Shown here one piece after another: positions 49,693-60,916 of a stretch of DNA of 64,000 nucleotides (position 1 is the first letter of the stretch; the number at the start of each line of letters is the position of its first letter). The notes beneath the pieces were generated by a model. It was not told where the DNA came from. It made no database searches and saw nothing but the letters and a program-made list of their open reading frames with translations. Origin of the DNA: Choanephora cucurbitarum (Eukaryota > Mucoromycota > Mucoromycetes > Mucorales > Choanephoraceae); contig JAIWNI010000005.1 in NCBI GenBank assembly GCA_025331435.1, positions 1-64,000 on the forward strand, in the 5' to 3' direction. A program made the position numbers and the translations under genes.

Positions 49693-51324
49693 TTAAAGAA
49701 GGAAAGCACCAGCAAGAGCAGCAACAGGAGAACCAGTAACACGAGGGAGACTCCAACCAACAGCGCTCACAGTTTCAGCAGAGCCAGCAACATCCAAATG
49801 GGTATAACCAATTGAGGCTTCCTTGTTGTCCAAACCATACTTATCTAAACCAGAAGCCTGTAACATGAAACCAGCAGGGTATTGATGGCCACGGTTGGTC
49901 ATGGTAGAAGGTTGATCGTTGGCAGAGACAATATCTTCACTTGAACGACCAGGGTGAACACACTCAATATCTTCACGACGCATAGTTGAGATCTCGAAGG
50001 GATCTGCTAAAAGGTGGCCAGCATCATGAATACGCTTACTGACTTTGTTTTTACGAGCATATCCGTTATCTAGTGTGATACCATAACCTGCATAAGCACG
50101 GATAGCGTGACCAGTCAAGGTGGCACAAGTGAAGATGAGAGAGGGAGCTTGAGCAGAAGGGGAGTCACTTTGCTTGTGGGCAAGGGCCTTTTCCTTGAAC
50201 TGGCAGAGCAAGTCTGTCATGACCATACGGCCTTCAGCATCTGTATTGCCTACCAACACACGCTTACCACTACGGGCCAAAATGACTTCATCAGAGACAT
50301 ACATATCAGGGCCAACAGAGTTACGAACAAGCGCAAGAGCACCAGTGACATTGACCTTCTCGGGAGACAACATAGAGACTGTCTTGAAGAAACCGGCAAC
50401 AGCAGCAGCACCACACTTATCGCGAGACATATCTCTCATATGACCACTGCACTTGATATCAGCTCCACCAGTGTCATAAGTGACACCCTTACCGACAAAG
50501 TAGAGGTTTTCCTTGACCTTGGATTGATCAGGCGATGTGTATTCAAAGTGAATGAAGCGGGGATGATGACGTTCAACAGCCAAAGAAGCGCGAGTAACAG
50601 CATGGGCCAAAGGATAGTTCTTTTTGATTTCATCCACATTGTCAATGACAGTTACCTTGATATTATCAACGTTCTTGAATTCCTCTTGAATGTACTTGGC
50701 AATGTTGATAGGAGACATGATTTCAGGATCAGGGTTACCAATGTCCTTGGCCATACGACGACCTGCTTCAATGGCAGAAACACGCTGAATCAACTTTTCT
50801 TGAGAACCAACAGTGCTAGCCAAGAAACCGATACGATCCATTGACTTGACCTTGGCAGGGGCATTTTGACGAACATCAATAGGCTCAAAGTTAGCCTCCA
50901 AAACACCAAGCATGGTGACCTCCAAAAAGTGCTTATAATCATTTTCTTCATTGAAAGTCCATTCGCTCGAACCAGTCAAACTAGGTTCATCAGCAAAGCA
51001 AACAAGAGGTGCCTTCATGCCTACCTTAAGAGCGTGTAAAGCAGCATTGTAGGCAGCATCCTTGAATCTACGAGCATCATCGAAATCATTAGTCAAAGAA
51101 CCAGTGGGTGCAATCAAGATACGCTTGTGAACTGCATTGCTGGGGAGCACAAGTTGGATGGAGTCGCCAAAGGAAGCATCGAGTGAAGAGTATGATTGGA
51201 GATCAATGTATTGCGACAAAGCTTCTTTATCCGTAAAGAGAACAATAAGACCATCAAAGTTGGATGCAATGCTTGAAAGGCCTGTGTTGTCTTGAGAGAA
51301 AAGTTCAAGTTGTGGCAACTCCAT
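49693..51324 (-). CDS. M17-family leucyl aminopeptidase
   Basis: Di-zinc cytosolic aminopeptidase forming hexamers. Intronless, 543 residues. The C-terminal catalytic domain shows YFVGKGVTYDTGGADIK, MSRDKCGAAAVAGFF and the family signature NTDAEGRMVMTDLL, which provide the Lys, Asp and Glu metal ligands. The N-terminal domain (about 1-160) is the variable regulatory half. ASIGYTHLDVAGS near the end is also typical. It converges with the dehydrogenase gene (110 bp). Two adjacent intronless genes in an intron-rich region is mildly unusual. Confidence 0.95.
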   Translation of the reverse strand: MELPQLELFSQDNTGLSSIASNFDGLIVLFTDKEALSQYIDLQSYSSLDASFGDSIQLVLPSNAVHKRILIAPTGSLTNDFDDARRFKDAAYNAALHALKVGMKAPLVCFADEPSLTGSSEWTFNEENDYKHFLEVTMLGVLEANFEPIDVRQNAPAKVKSMDRIGFLASTVGSQEKLIQRVSAIEAGRRMAKDIGNPDPEIMSPINIAKYIQEEFKNVDNIKVTVIDNVDEIKKNYPLAHAVTRASLAVERHHPRFIHFEYTSPDQSKVKENLYFVGKGVTYDTGGADIKCSGHMRDMSRDKCGAAAVAGFFKTVSMLSPEKVNVTGALALVRNSVGPDMYVSDEVILARSGKRVLVGNTDAEGRMVMTDLLCQFKEKALAHKQSDSPSAQAPSLIFTCATLTGHAIRAYAGYGITLDNGYARKNKVSKRIHDAGHLLADPFEISTMRREDIECVHPGRSSEDIVSANDQPSTMTNRGHQYPAGFMLQASGLDKYGLDNKEASIGYTHLDVAGSAETVSAVGWSLPRVTGSPVAALAGAFLL

Positions 51325-53353
51325 TTTGATAAAAAATAAATTAGAAAAAAAAAGAGAGTAAAAAAAAATTTTTTTTTTGTCAAGTCTTTTTTTTTTTATA
51401 TGGCTGTTCTATGCTGACAGCAAAAGAGAGAGAGAGAGAGAGAGACTACAAAGGCAACTCCGCCTTCAAAAAAAAAAACTGATAAAGCTATACTTTGTCT
51501 TTAAGCCGTATCATAAACCAACAGAGAATGATCTTTATGCATAAAGACGGAGAGTCAACAGTAACTTTGAACCATATCGTATCGTTTATTCCCACGCCTG
51601 ATTTTATCATTTCTGCTGCTTCTTTTTTTGTTTTTATTTTAGGGTCAGTTGATACAATTACCAGGAGAGTTATGTGATCACTGCAAATTCTTCGTGGCAG
51701 TGTTACTATATAGTCATTCATCCAACCTCGCCCCATAACCGTTTATCTGTAATAAGACTAACATCTTTTTTTAGCTTGAACCGGTGGATCAATGAGAATG
51801 TTGATTGCTTATATAGTTGTCTCTTTTCTTCTTTCTTTAAATCATTTAAACATACAGTCTTATTAACTCGCACCTTCTAAATTTGGAAGTTTTTGTAAAA
51901 ATACGCACATTTTATTGGCTGTCCAAAAATATTTCTAAAAAAAGTTATGAGACTGTTTCTAAGTGAGGGACTCAAAAGCTCAGGCCTAGTTGTTCAGCTC
52001 AACTGTATGAGACTTGGGCGCTATCCTTGCGTCGACAGAAGCCTTTGGTTTGTGGTGGCATCTTGCTGTTGCTCTCTCACTATCTGTCCTATAGTTGATA
52101 TTGTCACCAACATTGAAGTGCTTGATTAGTTTTTTTTTTATATTTCTTTCAAGGAAAGTGTTTTTGTGGCGTTTGTGAATTATATATACTTACGTATACT
52201 CATAGCTTTTTCTGATTTATGGCTTTGTCAAAATCGAGACTCTTATACATTCAACAGTTAAAAAGGGAATACATTTGGTCCTGACTCTTCGCATTAATGC
52301 TCGGCTCTAACTATAGAATCTAAATCCGATCATATAGATAACAGCTCGAACTTGACTGTTCCAACAAAAAGGAAAGTTAACCTGGTCTTTAAATATAGAC
52401 ATTTATTTGATGAGTCGTTATCAAAGCTTTATGTGCAAAAGAACTATGAAGCAAAGCTATCAGTATTCATTTTTGCATTATAACTTTGCTGAATCGAGGC
52501 TATACATTACTTTGAAGCAGTTGTGGATTGTATGCATGTGATATACACCACTGTAGTTCCAAGAAACATTTTACACTTTCGAAGAAGAAGGAGAGAGAGA
52601 GAGAGTACCTTAAAAAAGTATAGATTGTCGCATGAGTAAAGTCAAAAATCTACCAGTTTCTAAAGCTGTTATTACAGCATTTGGAGCTAGTATGCTTCAA
52701 AGATGTCAGATTATGCATGAAGCTAATGTGCAATACAGAAGGTGAAAGCTTTCAATCTTTTTTCTTTTACTTTAGCTTCAGACAAGATGACTAAACTTTC
52801 GAAAATCAAACTAATGAAATGGCTGAATAGGATAAAGGAAGATACTATTGTCTTTATTAACTCTTGATAGTATTCCCTATCTTTCGATTGATTGCACTAT
52901 CTTCAGATTGTTGTATTGACTGGGCTCTTCAAACACGATTTATTAATTGAAGTCCCTTGAAACTAGCCTCTTTGTCAATAACATGCCTGATGTTGTACAA
53001 AAATACACTTTATTCTGGGTTGAAAGATCAAAGCGCCCAATCACATAAGCATTTTGACAAGATGACTAATAGGAGTCTAGAGATCTATGCCAGAATTCAT
53101 GAAGGGTCTATATTTGATGCAGAATTGCTGATACAATTCCAACACTACCTAATCTTTTTTTATTTCCTTTTATTATCGCAGAACTACAAAAGGAAGTTGT
53201 GGTAGGTCTAGACTAATATACAACTAGAGATTGCTCTTAATCGGTTAAATTTATCACCGCTTCCATTCATGGGTAAAATGATACTCTATAGATTATTCGA
53301 TATTAGGGGTATAATGTCAGTTAGCTAGGTTATTAAGGTAGCTGACTTTCATG
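51325..53353. other. 2-kb gene-poor interval
   Basis: A (GA)n run lies at about 51425-51445 in the aminopeptidase promoter. A second GA run near 52590-52606 precedes a possible tiny gene at 52632. The rest is AT-rich with no supported frame. Confidence 0.45.
52632..52745 (+). CDS. possible micro-protein gene
   Basis: A 37-codon frame (MSKVKNLPVSKAVITAF..., then QRCQIMHEANVQYRR) with gene-like codon use, preceded by a GA-rich tract and A-rich leader. If the following GTGAAAG to TTTAG (34 nt) is spliced out, the product would end SFRQDD and be 42 residues. Small basic proteins with one short hydrophobic stretch like this occur among mitochondrial assembly factors, but I do not recognise it. 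It may also be chance. Confidence 0.3.
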   Translation: MSKVKNLPVSKAVITAFGASMLQRCQIMHEANVQYRR

Positions 53354-54392
53354 TCAAAAGAAGTAAGAGTCAATTCGGTTCATGTTGGAAGGTTGATCAA
53401 ACATGTTGATTTCTGAGCCAAACAGTTCAGTCATTGTACTGGTCTGGTCTAAAGGATAACTGCTTTGGTATTCATCTAGGAGACAAAAGCAGGTGAGATA
53501 TTGAATCGAAAGAGGGGGGAAGAAGGCTCTTACCATTGGCCATTTGCTCACCAACAGGAGATGTTTGCATCATACCATTTCTTTCTTCACAATCATATTG
53601 GTGTTGCAGTACCAAAGGCGAGTAATGAGTCTTTGGTGTAGAGATTGTTGAATGGGTAAGCGATAATGTTCCTTGAAAATCAGACAACACTTCGTCTGAA
53701 GCAGTGAATAGGACTGTATCATCTAGCCATGCTCTATTTTTCTCTGAGTGGCATGTCAATGGTGACATGTCATTAGATTCAACTGTCAAGTCATCCGAAA
53801 AAGATGGGGAAGATGGCTGATATGTTAATGCACTCTCGCTCTTCAACAGACTGTTCTCTTTCTTCAGCTTCTTGTTCTCTTCTTGAAGACGAGCATTCTC
53901 TCTCAGCAGTTCTTGTTCTCTTTTTTCTTTCTCCCTTTTGAGTTCGAGCAATTGCTGCTGTAGTTCATTGACAAACTGTTCTTTTCTTTCCCGGAAAGCT
54001 CTTTGAGCTGCTCGATTCTGTGCCTTCCTTTTGAGTTTGGGATCCGAAGGCATAGCCTAACAAAAGAAAGGAATTGCACTCGATTTAGCATTGGAATAGG
54101 TCAATCAAAAAAAAACTATCTGGTTTACTTTTTCTGCCTCTATAGGCTTTCTGCCCAGTCTCTTTGGTTTCCTGTCACTATCATTCACTATATGTCAAAC
54201 GGAAGTAGTCTTTTAGTAAATATCTGAGTTCATTTCCTTTTTCTTTTCCTTACGTGTAACAAGACAAGATGAAGGCTTTTTAACTATAATAATAGAGATC
54301 GATAGTTGAGCAAAAAATTTAACCGGGAATCTCCCTTTTTTCAATTGACATACTTCTTCTGCTTGATCTCCTTTTCTTTTCCGAGAAAGCAT
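53354..54392 (-). CDS. Yap/AP-1-like bZIP transcription factor
   Basis: Fungal AP-1 type bZIP regulator. Exons: 54392-54254, 54187-54129, 54056-53534, 53475-53354; 280 residues. The basic region is RKAQNRAAQRAFRERKE, the N-x-x-A-Q-x-x-F-R pattern specific to Yap proteins, preceded by RKPKRLGRKP and followed by a leucine-zipper coiled coil (LQQQLLELKREKEK...). The rest is Ser/Thr-rich. The cysteine-rich domains through which Yap1 senses oxidants are not evident: only isolated Cys remain (CHSEK, DCEER) and none in the last exon. The first exon is uncertain; it is chosen because its donor CGTAAGG gives the right phase, but part of it reads like intron. Confidence 0.82.
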
Positions 54393-56201
54393 GATGTTCC
54401 TGATTGGGTAGTTTTGCGGGAAGATCGTTTTGACATGCGTCATTATCTGATTGCATTATTGTCATTAAATGTGGAATTGAAAACAGACAAAGAGATAGAG
54501 AGAAAAAAAAAAAGAGAAGAACGAAAAAAAGAGTTGCCTAATCAGCTTCTTGCTTCTTGTATTATTCAGCAAACCTGAGTTGAAACTCAGTGTTGTAGGT
54601 CATGCATTGGTACCGGCCCTTCTTCAACCGCCTGTAAATGAGATTGGATTGAATGTTATCAGTTCGTCTTTCTGACAAACAGTAAGCCAACGGGAAAAGA
54701 AAATAAGCATGATTAGAATCAATCACTTTCTATACGTAGCTACAACTTAGCGAAAGTAGAGCGAACCATAATACAAAGTAAATGTAGGCAAGTTATAGAG
54801 TCTGCAATCCCAAGCGCCTGTTCAGGGTCCAATCAAGGTACGCTTTAGTAGCTCTGAGCTCTGTAGTTTTCACTAATGAGAAACAAATCATCCAGTCTTG
54901 ATCAAGAAAATCTTAAATCTAGATGGGGCTGTGGTTAGCCTAAAGGTTTATACGAGATTTTTTAATTTTGCGCAGTACAGTTTTTGTATAAAAAAAAAAA
55001 AGAAGAAAGAGAGAAGGTTTTAAGCTAAATCATAGTATGAAGCCAATAACAAAGGGAAAAAAGAAGTAGGAAGAGGCCCGTTAAAGCATGTCATTGCTTA
55101 CATATCACAGAATGCATAATTCAATGGCATAGCAGATTGAGAAGCCAAGGTGACCTACGGTTGATGGAGATTTGTATATCCGGAGTAGTGCTTATAGCCG
55201 CTTTTGCTTGATTTCTCTTCTGTAAAAGACTTACAATAGTCGCTTTATTTAAGAGTGTTCATGTCCTTGAGGATTGCACTCTTATATTGAGCATACTCTC
55301 AAATCGAATGGTACTTTAGCGCTTGAAGCGATTTTCAAATTAAAAGATTGCTACTTTTACATTAAGCATACTCTTAAATCAAACACTCTTAAATTGAGAT
55401 ACTACTGTATCTAACTAGACAGGAAAGCAATCAGGGTTGCTGGTTTCCCCTTTTTCATATCATTTATTTCCTGTCCTGTCATATATCATATGGTTTGAAG
55501 TTTATCCATTATTAACATATCCTTACAGGGTTTGTTACACACAACATCATTCTTTTTATTTTTATTTATCTCCTTGTCACCCACTCAATCGGCAAAATTA
55601 TGACAGGCGCGCCCTTTGTATATAAAATAAACAAAATAGTATAACCTTCAAGGATAGAAGCAAGGTCATTAAAAGCGCTCTTGTTCATTATTTTTAATTT
55701 TATTGCGAATATGTTTCGAAAAAGTAAGGTTGGTTATAATATACACAAGGGGAAGAGAAAAGAGAGTATTGGCTTGTTTACTCTAATCGCTTTTTTGAAC
55801 ATTCTGTTCAATTGTGGCTTTAAGGGTCTGCCATATAGTGGACGAACTCGGTCTGTGTTTTTTTCTATAGAGTCAGAAGATGCTCATGGTTTATATGTCT
55901 GATTATTCATACCTTTTCTCCGGAAGCATAGGGTACTGTGTATTATTATGTCGAATCAAAATCAGTCTTTCTCTCAAGATAATACAATTAGCTTACCTGT
56001 AGTTTTGGTATAGGCTTTATGGGTTCTCCATGAAGCAAGCAATTGAAAACGTAGGCTGAGAAGTAATGCGCACTTAGGCGTTTCCACAGTAACATGTATT
56101 GAAAAAAGATAGCACCTAGTGGGATAGGCATATTCTATTTTTTTTTGAAAAATACATGTGAGCTCTTAATCGCTTCTTCCTTTTTCTAATAATCATGTTA
56201 T
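54393..56201. other. intergenic with a MITE
   Basis: 1.8 kb between the bZIP and GPI1 genes. It contains the MITE at 55234-55407; 55681-55902 is open for 73 codons on the plus strand but has no support. Confidence 0.5.
55234..55407. mobile_element. pogo/Tigger-like MITE
   Basis: About 174 bp between TA dinucleotides (55232-55233, 55408-55409). The right end, read inward, is CAGTAGTATCTCAATTTAAG followed by AGTGTTTGATTTAAGAGTATGC; the left end is CAATAGTCGCTTTATTTAAG followed by AGTGTT. The CAGTAG...CTC start resembles pogo/Tigger termini, which insert at TA. The left end is diverged, so the copy is old. No coding capacity. Confidence 0.65.
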
Positions 56202-57826
56202 TCATACACGCATCCAAAAATAAGATCCTCTGCTAGATTCTATCTTTTTGGTTACTTCCATAGTATACTGGGTGGTCTTGATGGAGTGAGAAGCCCTTTT
56301 GCTGACTTTTTTAGATCTTTTTTGTATTGCACTTGATCTGTGTACAGTGGACTTCTTGAATGAATTCCAGAACTGTTGCATTCGATGAAAGATACCATGA
56401 TGTTCTAATAAAAAGCTATCATGTTCAAATATTTCAAATTCAAGCCCACCTAAAAGAAGAAAGAGTAAGTTGGCGTATCATTCAGTTGTGGTTTTTCTTA
56501 CCTGGTAATCGATGGGGATCTTTCAGTCTAAGCATGATGGCGAACAGAGGAAAGTGATTGAAAAATGCTAAAATAGTTTCCATAACAGCTTGCAAGAATA
56601 TCACACTCACACGGCCCTAGTCGCATTCTTCAGTCAAAGAAAACTTACAAAGTTTAAATAACACTTACCACGGCAAACGTCATATAATATATGAGCACAG
56701 TAGGAAACAAGAATGTTAAGAGTGTAAATAGACTGGTTCCTAGAAGAAGTTGATCCAGATCATAATCGCAAGAATCAATTCGATCTCGAAGAATGTTTCT
56801 CTTTTTGCCTCGAAACAGGTTAAATAATGAACTCAAAATGACCAATTGCCAATTGAAGATACGAGCTGCCACCATATAGAAGCAATAGATATGTAGGGTC
56901 ATAAAAGCAAGAAAATCCGATAAGAGTGAAATGATCATTGTGATACCAAATATGCCTGAAAGTCCAACAAAGTGAATGATCTGAGGTGTATATGGTTCGA
57001 CAGTTTGTGTACATAATCTCCATAAACGTATCAGCCATAGAAATAGTTCACTTAGAAAGCTGCCGAGTTCGTGGTTCAGTTTGAGACCAGCTGGGGACTC
57101 TAAGAACCATAACATCATGGACTGAAGAGATTCAACTGTATATGTCTAAACATAGATTAGTATCTGCTGCCGCTATAAAACTACATTCCAGACACTTGCA
57201 TGTAACATTGTATGTAACTTGATAGCCATAATGCGATTGTTTGCCATTAAAAACGACCCCATTGCCAAACCAATGATGATATCGTTCGCTACTAGCCACA
57301 TGCTGTTATAAAAACTGATATAATGCGCCCTTGCACTGGCTGTATTAGCCCAATTATGCTTTCTTAACATCATATATTGCTTTGGCCAAAAGAAGAATTG
57401 CTGTAGCCTTAAGTCAATCTGTTGGCCTGTAAAGAAACAACAGTTAAAAACAATCACTTGTGTTCATCTAAGTTGCATTTACCAGCCGCAGATAGGTCTT
57501 TGAGGGCTACACCATTCAATATGAACTTTGGGAATCGAACGTTGAGAAGATGAAGCGTTACTTCCGCTAAATTTAATGCGAGAAACAGGATCGACATAAA
57601 CAAGTAAGCAAACGATTTTTTGACAAAAAATCCAATAAATCCTTTGGGACTGGTGATGACTATTTGAATTAAGCGCTGGATTATTGAATGTACCCAATTC
57701 AAAACACGAGCAATTGTTGCATGTTTAGCTCCATTTCTCTTTCTACAGTTAGAGGCAAGTGTTTGTATGCCATATTCTAAGAAGTAAGACGAATTGATCT
57801 ATCTCTACATCAGCACTGAACCTATC

Positions 57827-57865
<39 letters not shown>

Positions 57866-58626
57866 ACCTGAACCAAAACAAGACTGAGCTCATCTGAATC
57901 TGACTTGGTTCTACCATTCAGTTTGTGACTATAGTCAATGATTGTTTTTATATGGTTTTGTACATCCATTTGTTTCTTGTTTAATGCGATGACTGGTGTA
58001 TCGTTCGAGGATATGTCGAGTTCGAGTGGATCAAGCGCTAGGAACTGAAGCTTTTTGGGATTGGGTTGTTCATAAAACACAACCTGATAGGCAAATCGAG
58101 TTTGTAGAGCATGATTGGTCTCCTTCCCCTTTGCAGCAATGATCACTGGTACATAGGCATGATCCAGCATGACAGTTAACCAAACTTCTTTATTTAAAAG
58201 TCAGATATTGTCTAAACGCAAATCCCATTTTTTTGTTTACCTTGATCTATATTAGAAAGTATAGGAAGGCCGCGTTGGTTTCTATATAATACACCTAGTA
58301 TCTGAGGCGGCACGCTACACACTTTGTTGATATGCGCATATTCTACATATTCGCCCGAGTTACAGAACTCTTTTAATACGTCCTGAAGTTCCTTGAGCTA
58401 AGAGTCTAATTAGTTGTTACTATTTCTCTTTTGGCTTCTTTAGGTATATTTCGCTATCAGTACTTGAGAGTATGGAGCTTGTTAAAGTTACCTCGATATC
58501 AGAGACAACAGAAGCAACACATATTTTATTGTTCGTATTACGCCACCCTATAATGAACCCTTGCCTAGTCTTGGGTGAACAAAGGTGAGAAGGCCAGAAT
58601 AGTTTGACAACATTCTGAGATGGCAT
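56202..58626 (-). CDS. GPI1: GPI-GlcNAc transferase subunit GPI1/PIG-Q
   Basis: Membrane subunit of the enzyme that adds GlcNAc to phosphatidylinositol, the first step of GPI-anchor synthesis at the ER. Exons: 58626-58492, 58397-58241, 58184-57868, 57798-57483, 57426-57200, 57145-56669, 56616-56502, 56449-56202; 663 residues. Hallmarks: ESPAGLKLNHELGSFL, FRGKKRNILRDRIDSCDYDLDQLLLGT with TLLTFLFPTVLIYY, and NHFPLFAIMLRLKDPHRLPGG. Several hydrophobic spans lie in the C-terminal half. The start MPSQNVVKLFWPSH is the first ATG in frame. Intron 57199-57146 has GC-AG borders; intron 57867-57799 contains a long CT run. Confidence 0.94.
57831..57858. repeat. (CT)14 microsatellite inside a GPI1 intron
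   Basis: Fourteen CT units in intron 57867-57799, between the donor and the branch/acceptor side. On the transcript it reads (AG)14, which is unusual because it offers many AG dinucleotides before the true acceptor. Confidence 0.9.
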
Positions 58627-58791
58627 GAGTATGTGGCCCTTAAGAATGAATGGTGATGTTGCTTTCAAATGTTAGAAAAAAGCAACTAGTCTTCTATTTT
58701 TTTCTGTAAAGAGAGAACGAAAAAAAAATTGGGAAAAAAATAGAAAAAAAAATCAGATTGCATAAAAATTTGAGTGGCGATCTTCCTTGTT

Positions 58792-59898
58792 TTATTCATC
58801 ACTAAAATCATCATCTTCTTCCTCAAACTCTCCTTCTTCTTTCGAAACGCCCGTTCTTCTGATTAGAGAGAAATAGAGAGGACCAAAAGTAGTACGATCA
58901 GGGGCAACAAAATAGCCATATTTAGTACGTTCTCCAATTGGCAATTTCATTTTGACTACTTCAATTGGAATCTTGCCCTTTTTCATCATACGCTCCACCA
59001 CTTTGTCGTTTTCAAGTGAACTAATGGAACAAGTACCATAAAGAACAAGGCCGTCTACGCGTACTGAATGAAGAGCCGCTTTTAAGATAGATAATTGACG
59101 TTTGGCATTGACTTGTGTTCGTTTAGGGGTCCATAATTCAAACTCCTTTTCATCATGCAATAAGTGACGTTCAGAGGAGCAGGGCGCATCGACCAGGACT
59201 TTGTCGTATTGCTCAGGCTCACTGTAGTAACGTGTACCATCCTTACCGATGACAGTGCTCATTTCAGATACAATGTTGGCAGGTATATAGGATTCAATTA
59301 CTTGTCGAAGACGGCGGCGACGATCTGATGCTATCTCATTTGAAGTTAACCGACCGTATTTAGGATCCAATCGCTGCAACACAGCCAGCGTCTTTCCACC
59401 AGGGGCAGCACAGAGATCAAGAACATGATCTTCAGGCTGGATATCTAATACTTCGGTAGAGAGAACGGAAGCTGCATCCAAGATATAATAATCAGTTACG
59501 TTGTTGCTATCTTTTGATGGTTGAGGAAAACGACTCTGGGACTTTGAGGCATAGCATGGAATACTGATAAAGTCAAGCAAAGTCAAATCATCCAAAGAGT
59601 CTTTTAGCTTAGCCTTAACGTCGTCTACATTAGCGTATTTGTTGATCATCATACAATGACGTACTGGCTTCTTGAGTGACTCCAACAGAATTGGCCAACG
59701 CTCAGGCCCCCACTCGTCCTCGTAGTATTTGTTGAAGGCTGCCATAACAGCGTTTCGACGCTCAGTCTCACGTTGCAAAGCCTTTTCCTTCTTCTTAGAT
59801 AAGGCAGGCTTCTTCTTGTCTTGCTTCTTATTGCCTCTTTGATTGCCCTTCCTTAAATTCTTTTCTTCTTGTACAATAGGTTGCTCAGTGTCAGACAT
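58792..59898 (-). CDS. NSUN-family RNA m5C methyltransferase (NSUN3/4-like)
   Basis: SAM-dependent cytosine-5 RNA methyltransferase of the NOL1/NOP2/Sun family. Intronless, 368 residues. SAM motif VLDLCAAPGGKTLAVLQ, DAPCSS with the release Cys at 240 and YGTCSISSLEND with the catalytic Cys at 290. Lack of a PUA or long N-terminal domain and the DAPCSSERHLL form fit the NSUN3/NSUN4 branch, whose animal members act in mitochondria on tRNA-Met or rRNA. Yet the N-terminus here is acidic then Lys-rich (MSDTEQPIVQEE...), not a presequence, so location is unclear. The acidic end is EEEDDDFSDE. Confidence 0.9.
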   Translation of the reverse strand: MSDTEQPIVQEEKNLRKGNQRGNKKQDKKKPALSKKKEKALQRETERRNAVMAAFNKYYEDEWGPERWPILLESLKKPVRHCMMINKYANVDDVKAKLKDSLDDLTLLDFISIPCYASKSQSRFPQPSKDSNNVTDYYILDAASVLSTEVLDIQPEDHVLDLCAAPGGKTLAVLQRLDPKYGRLTSNEIASDRRRRLRQVIESYIPANIVSEMSTVIGKDGTRYYSEPEQYDKVLVDAPCSSERHLLHDEKEFELWTPKRTQVNAKRQLSILKAALHSVRVDGLVLYGTCSISSLENDKVVERMMKKGKIPIEVVKMKLPIGERTKYGYFVAPDRTTFGPLYFSLIRRTGVSKEEGEFEEEDDDFSDE

Positions 59899-60209
59899 AT
59901 GGAATCGATTAAAGCAGTTGATATTTTTTTTTCAGTTCTGAATATTTGACTTTCCAAACAGTCACTGTGACTGAACTCAACTCAGCCTATGATTTTCAAA
60001 CTTATGTAAGCAGTATGCCATAGTGCTTGTTCTGCAGTCAAATCAAAGAGACTCATGTAAACAGATTATCAGCAAGAAAAAACACGAATATAGAAAAGAG
60101 CTTGGCACAAAAACACAGCTCAAAAAATAAGCACACGCACACACACATGCAAGATGTATTGCTCCTACATTCATCTGGGAGGGATACAATTGACCTTCAA
60201 ACAGCTTGC
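59899..60209. other. short spacer
   Basis: 311 bp between the NSUN start and the pallidin-like stop. A (CA)n stretch near 60130-60148; no gene seen. Confidence 0.45.
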
Positions 60210-60916
60210 TCATTTATCTACACGTAAATCCTTTTGACTCAAAGACTTTTTGGGTATCCAACTACTTGTATCGGTATCTTGATCGTCATCCAAAAGAACC
60301 TGTCGCGCCTTTGATTTCTTTTTGCTCTTAGATGCAGTTCGGGATGTGCTTTTCTTTGCTGCTATTGTTGGTGATGGGGATGTTGGTACGATTTTTTCTA
60401 TAGTTAGTGGCTGAACAGTGGCTTCAGACATCTCAGGCGATACAGGTGCTGACAGACTCGTTTTGGCTGCTATTGTCAAGTCTTTCTGTTGCTCTAGTTT
60501 GCGAATGTGATCCACTTGAGAGAGGTAGTTTAGCTTCATGAGTTTGAGCTTATTTGCTCTTTCTTGAAGCTGTTTTGATCTGCCCGATAACATTGACATG
60601 GTGGCCTTAAGTGACAGTAGCTTGGTATGATAAATGGCTATCTTATCCATCTAATCCTTGATTTGTTGGTCTTGACTGGTGATATCGAATAAATAATGGA
60701 CTTACATTTGGCTTTATTTGCTGCCATTCTTCGCTTGTTGTTATCAGACCTGCTTCTGTTTTCGAGATTGCGTTGACTAGCTCATCTTGTGCTTGACTAA
60801 TAAAAACTTTATTAACATACTGGCTCAAGTCTCATCTCATCTTACCTTATGGTCAGAAGCTGAGCTTGTAATTGAGCGATCAATGCGTTGATATTCTCAG
60901 CATACGTGTCTATCAT
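60210..60916 (-). CDS. pallidin-like (BLOC1S6) coiled-coil protein
   Basis: Exons 60916-60846, 60796-60706, 60650-60210; 200 residues. The central part (YHTKLLSLKATMSMLSGRSK, then QLQERANKLKLMKLNYLSQ) aligns with the pallidin helix of animals (YHAKLVNIRKEMLMLHEKTSK...), a subunit of BLOC-1, which sorts endosomal cargo. The N-terminus is also helical (YAENINALIAQLQAQLL). The C-terminal third is disordered, Ser/Thr/Lys-rich with a basic cluster KSKKKSKAR. Other coiled-coil families (kinetochore or Snapin-like) could look similar, so the name is provisional. Confidence 0.6.

Noticed and set aside
50107..50844. 245-codon plus-strand frame
   Set aside because: Antisense shadow of the M17 aminopeptidase; no family similarity and no start context.
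44646..51324. IDO, dehydrogenase and aminopeptidase as a metabolic gene cluster
   Set aside because: A cyclin gene lies between them, strands differ, and the enzymes share no evident pathway.
55681..55902. 73-codon plus-strand frame after the MITE
   Set aside because: No family, no splice partners, AT-rich composition; length is expected by chance.
57454..57702. Internal start (MNWVHS...) as a separate gene
   Set aside because: It is the fourth GPI1 exon in the same frame; conserved flanking exons join to it.
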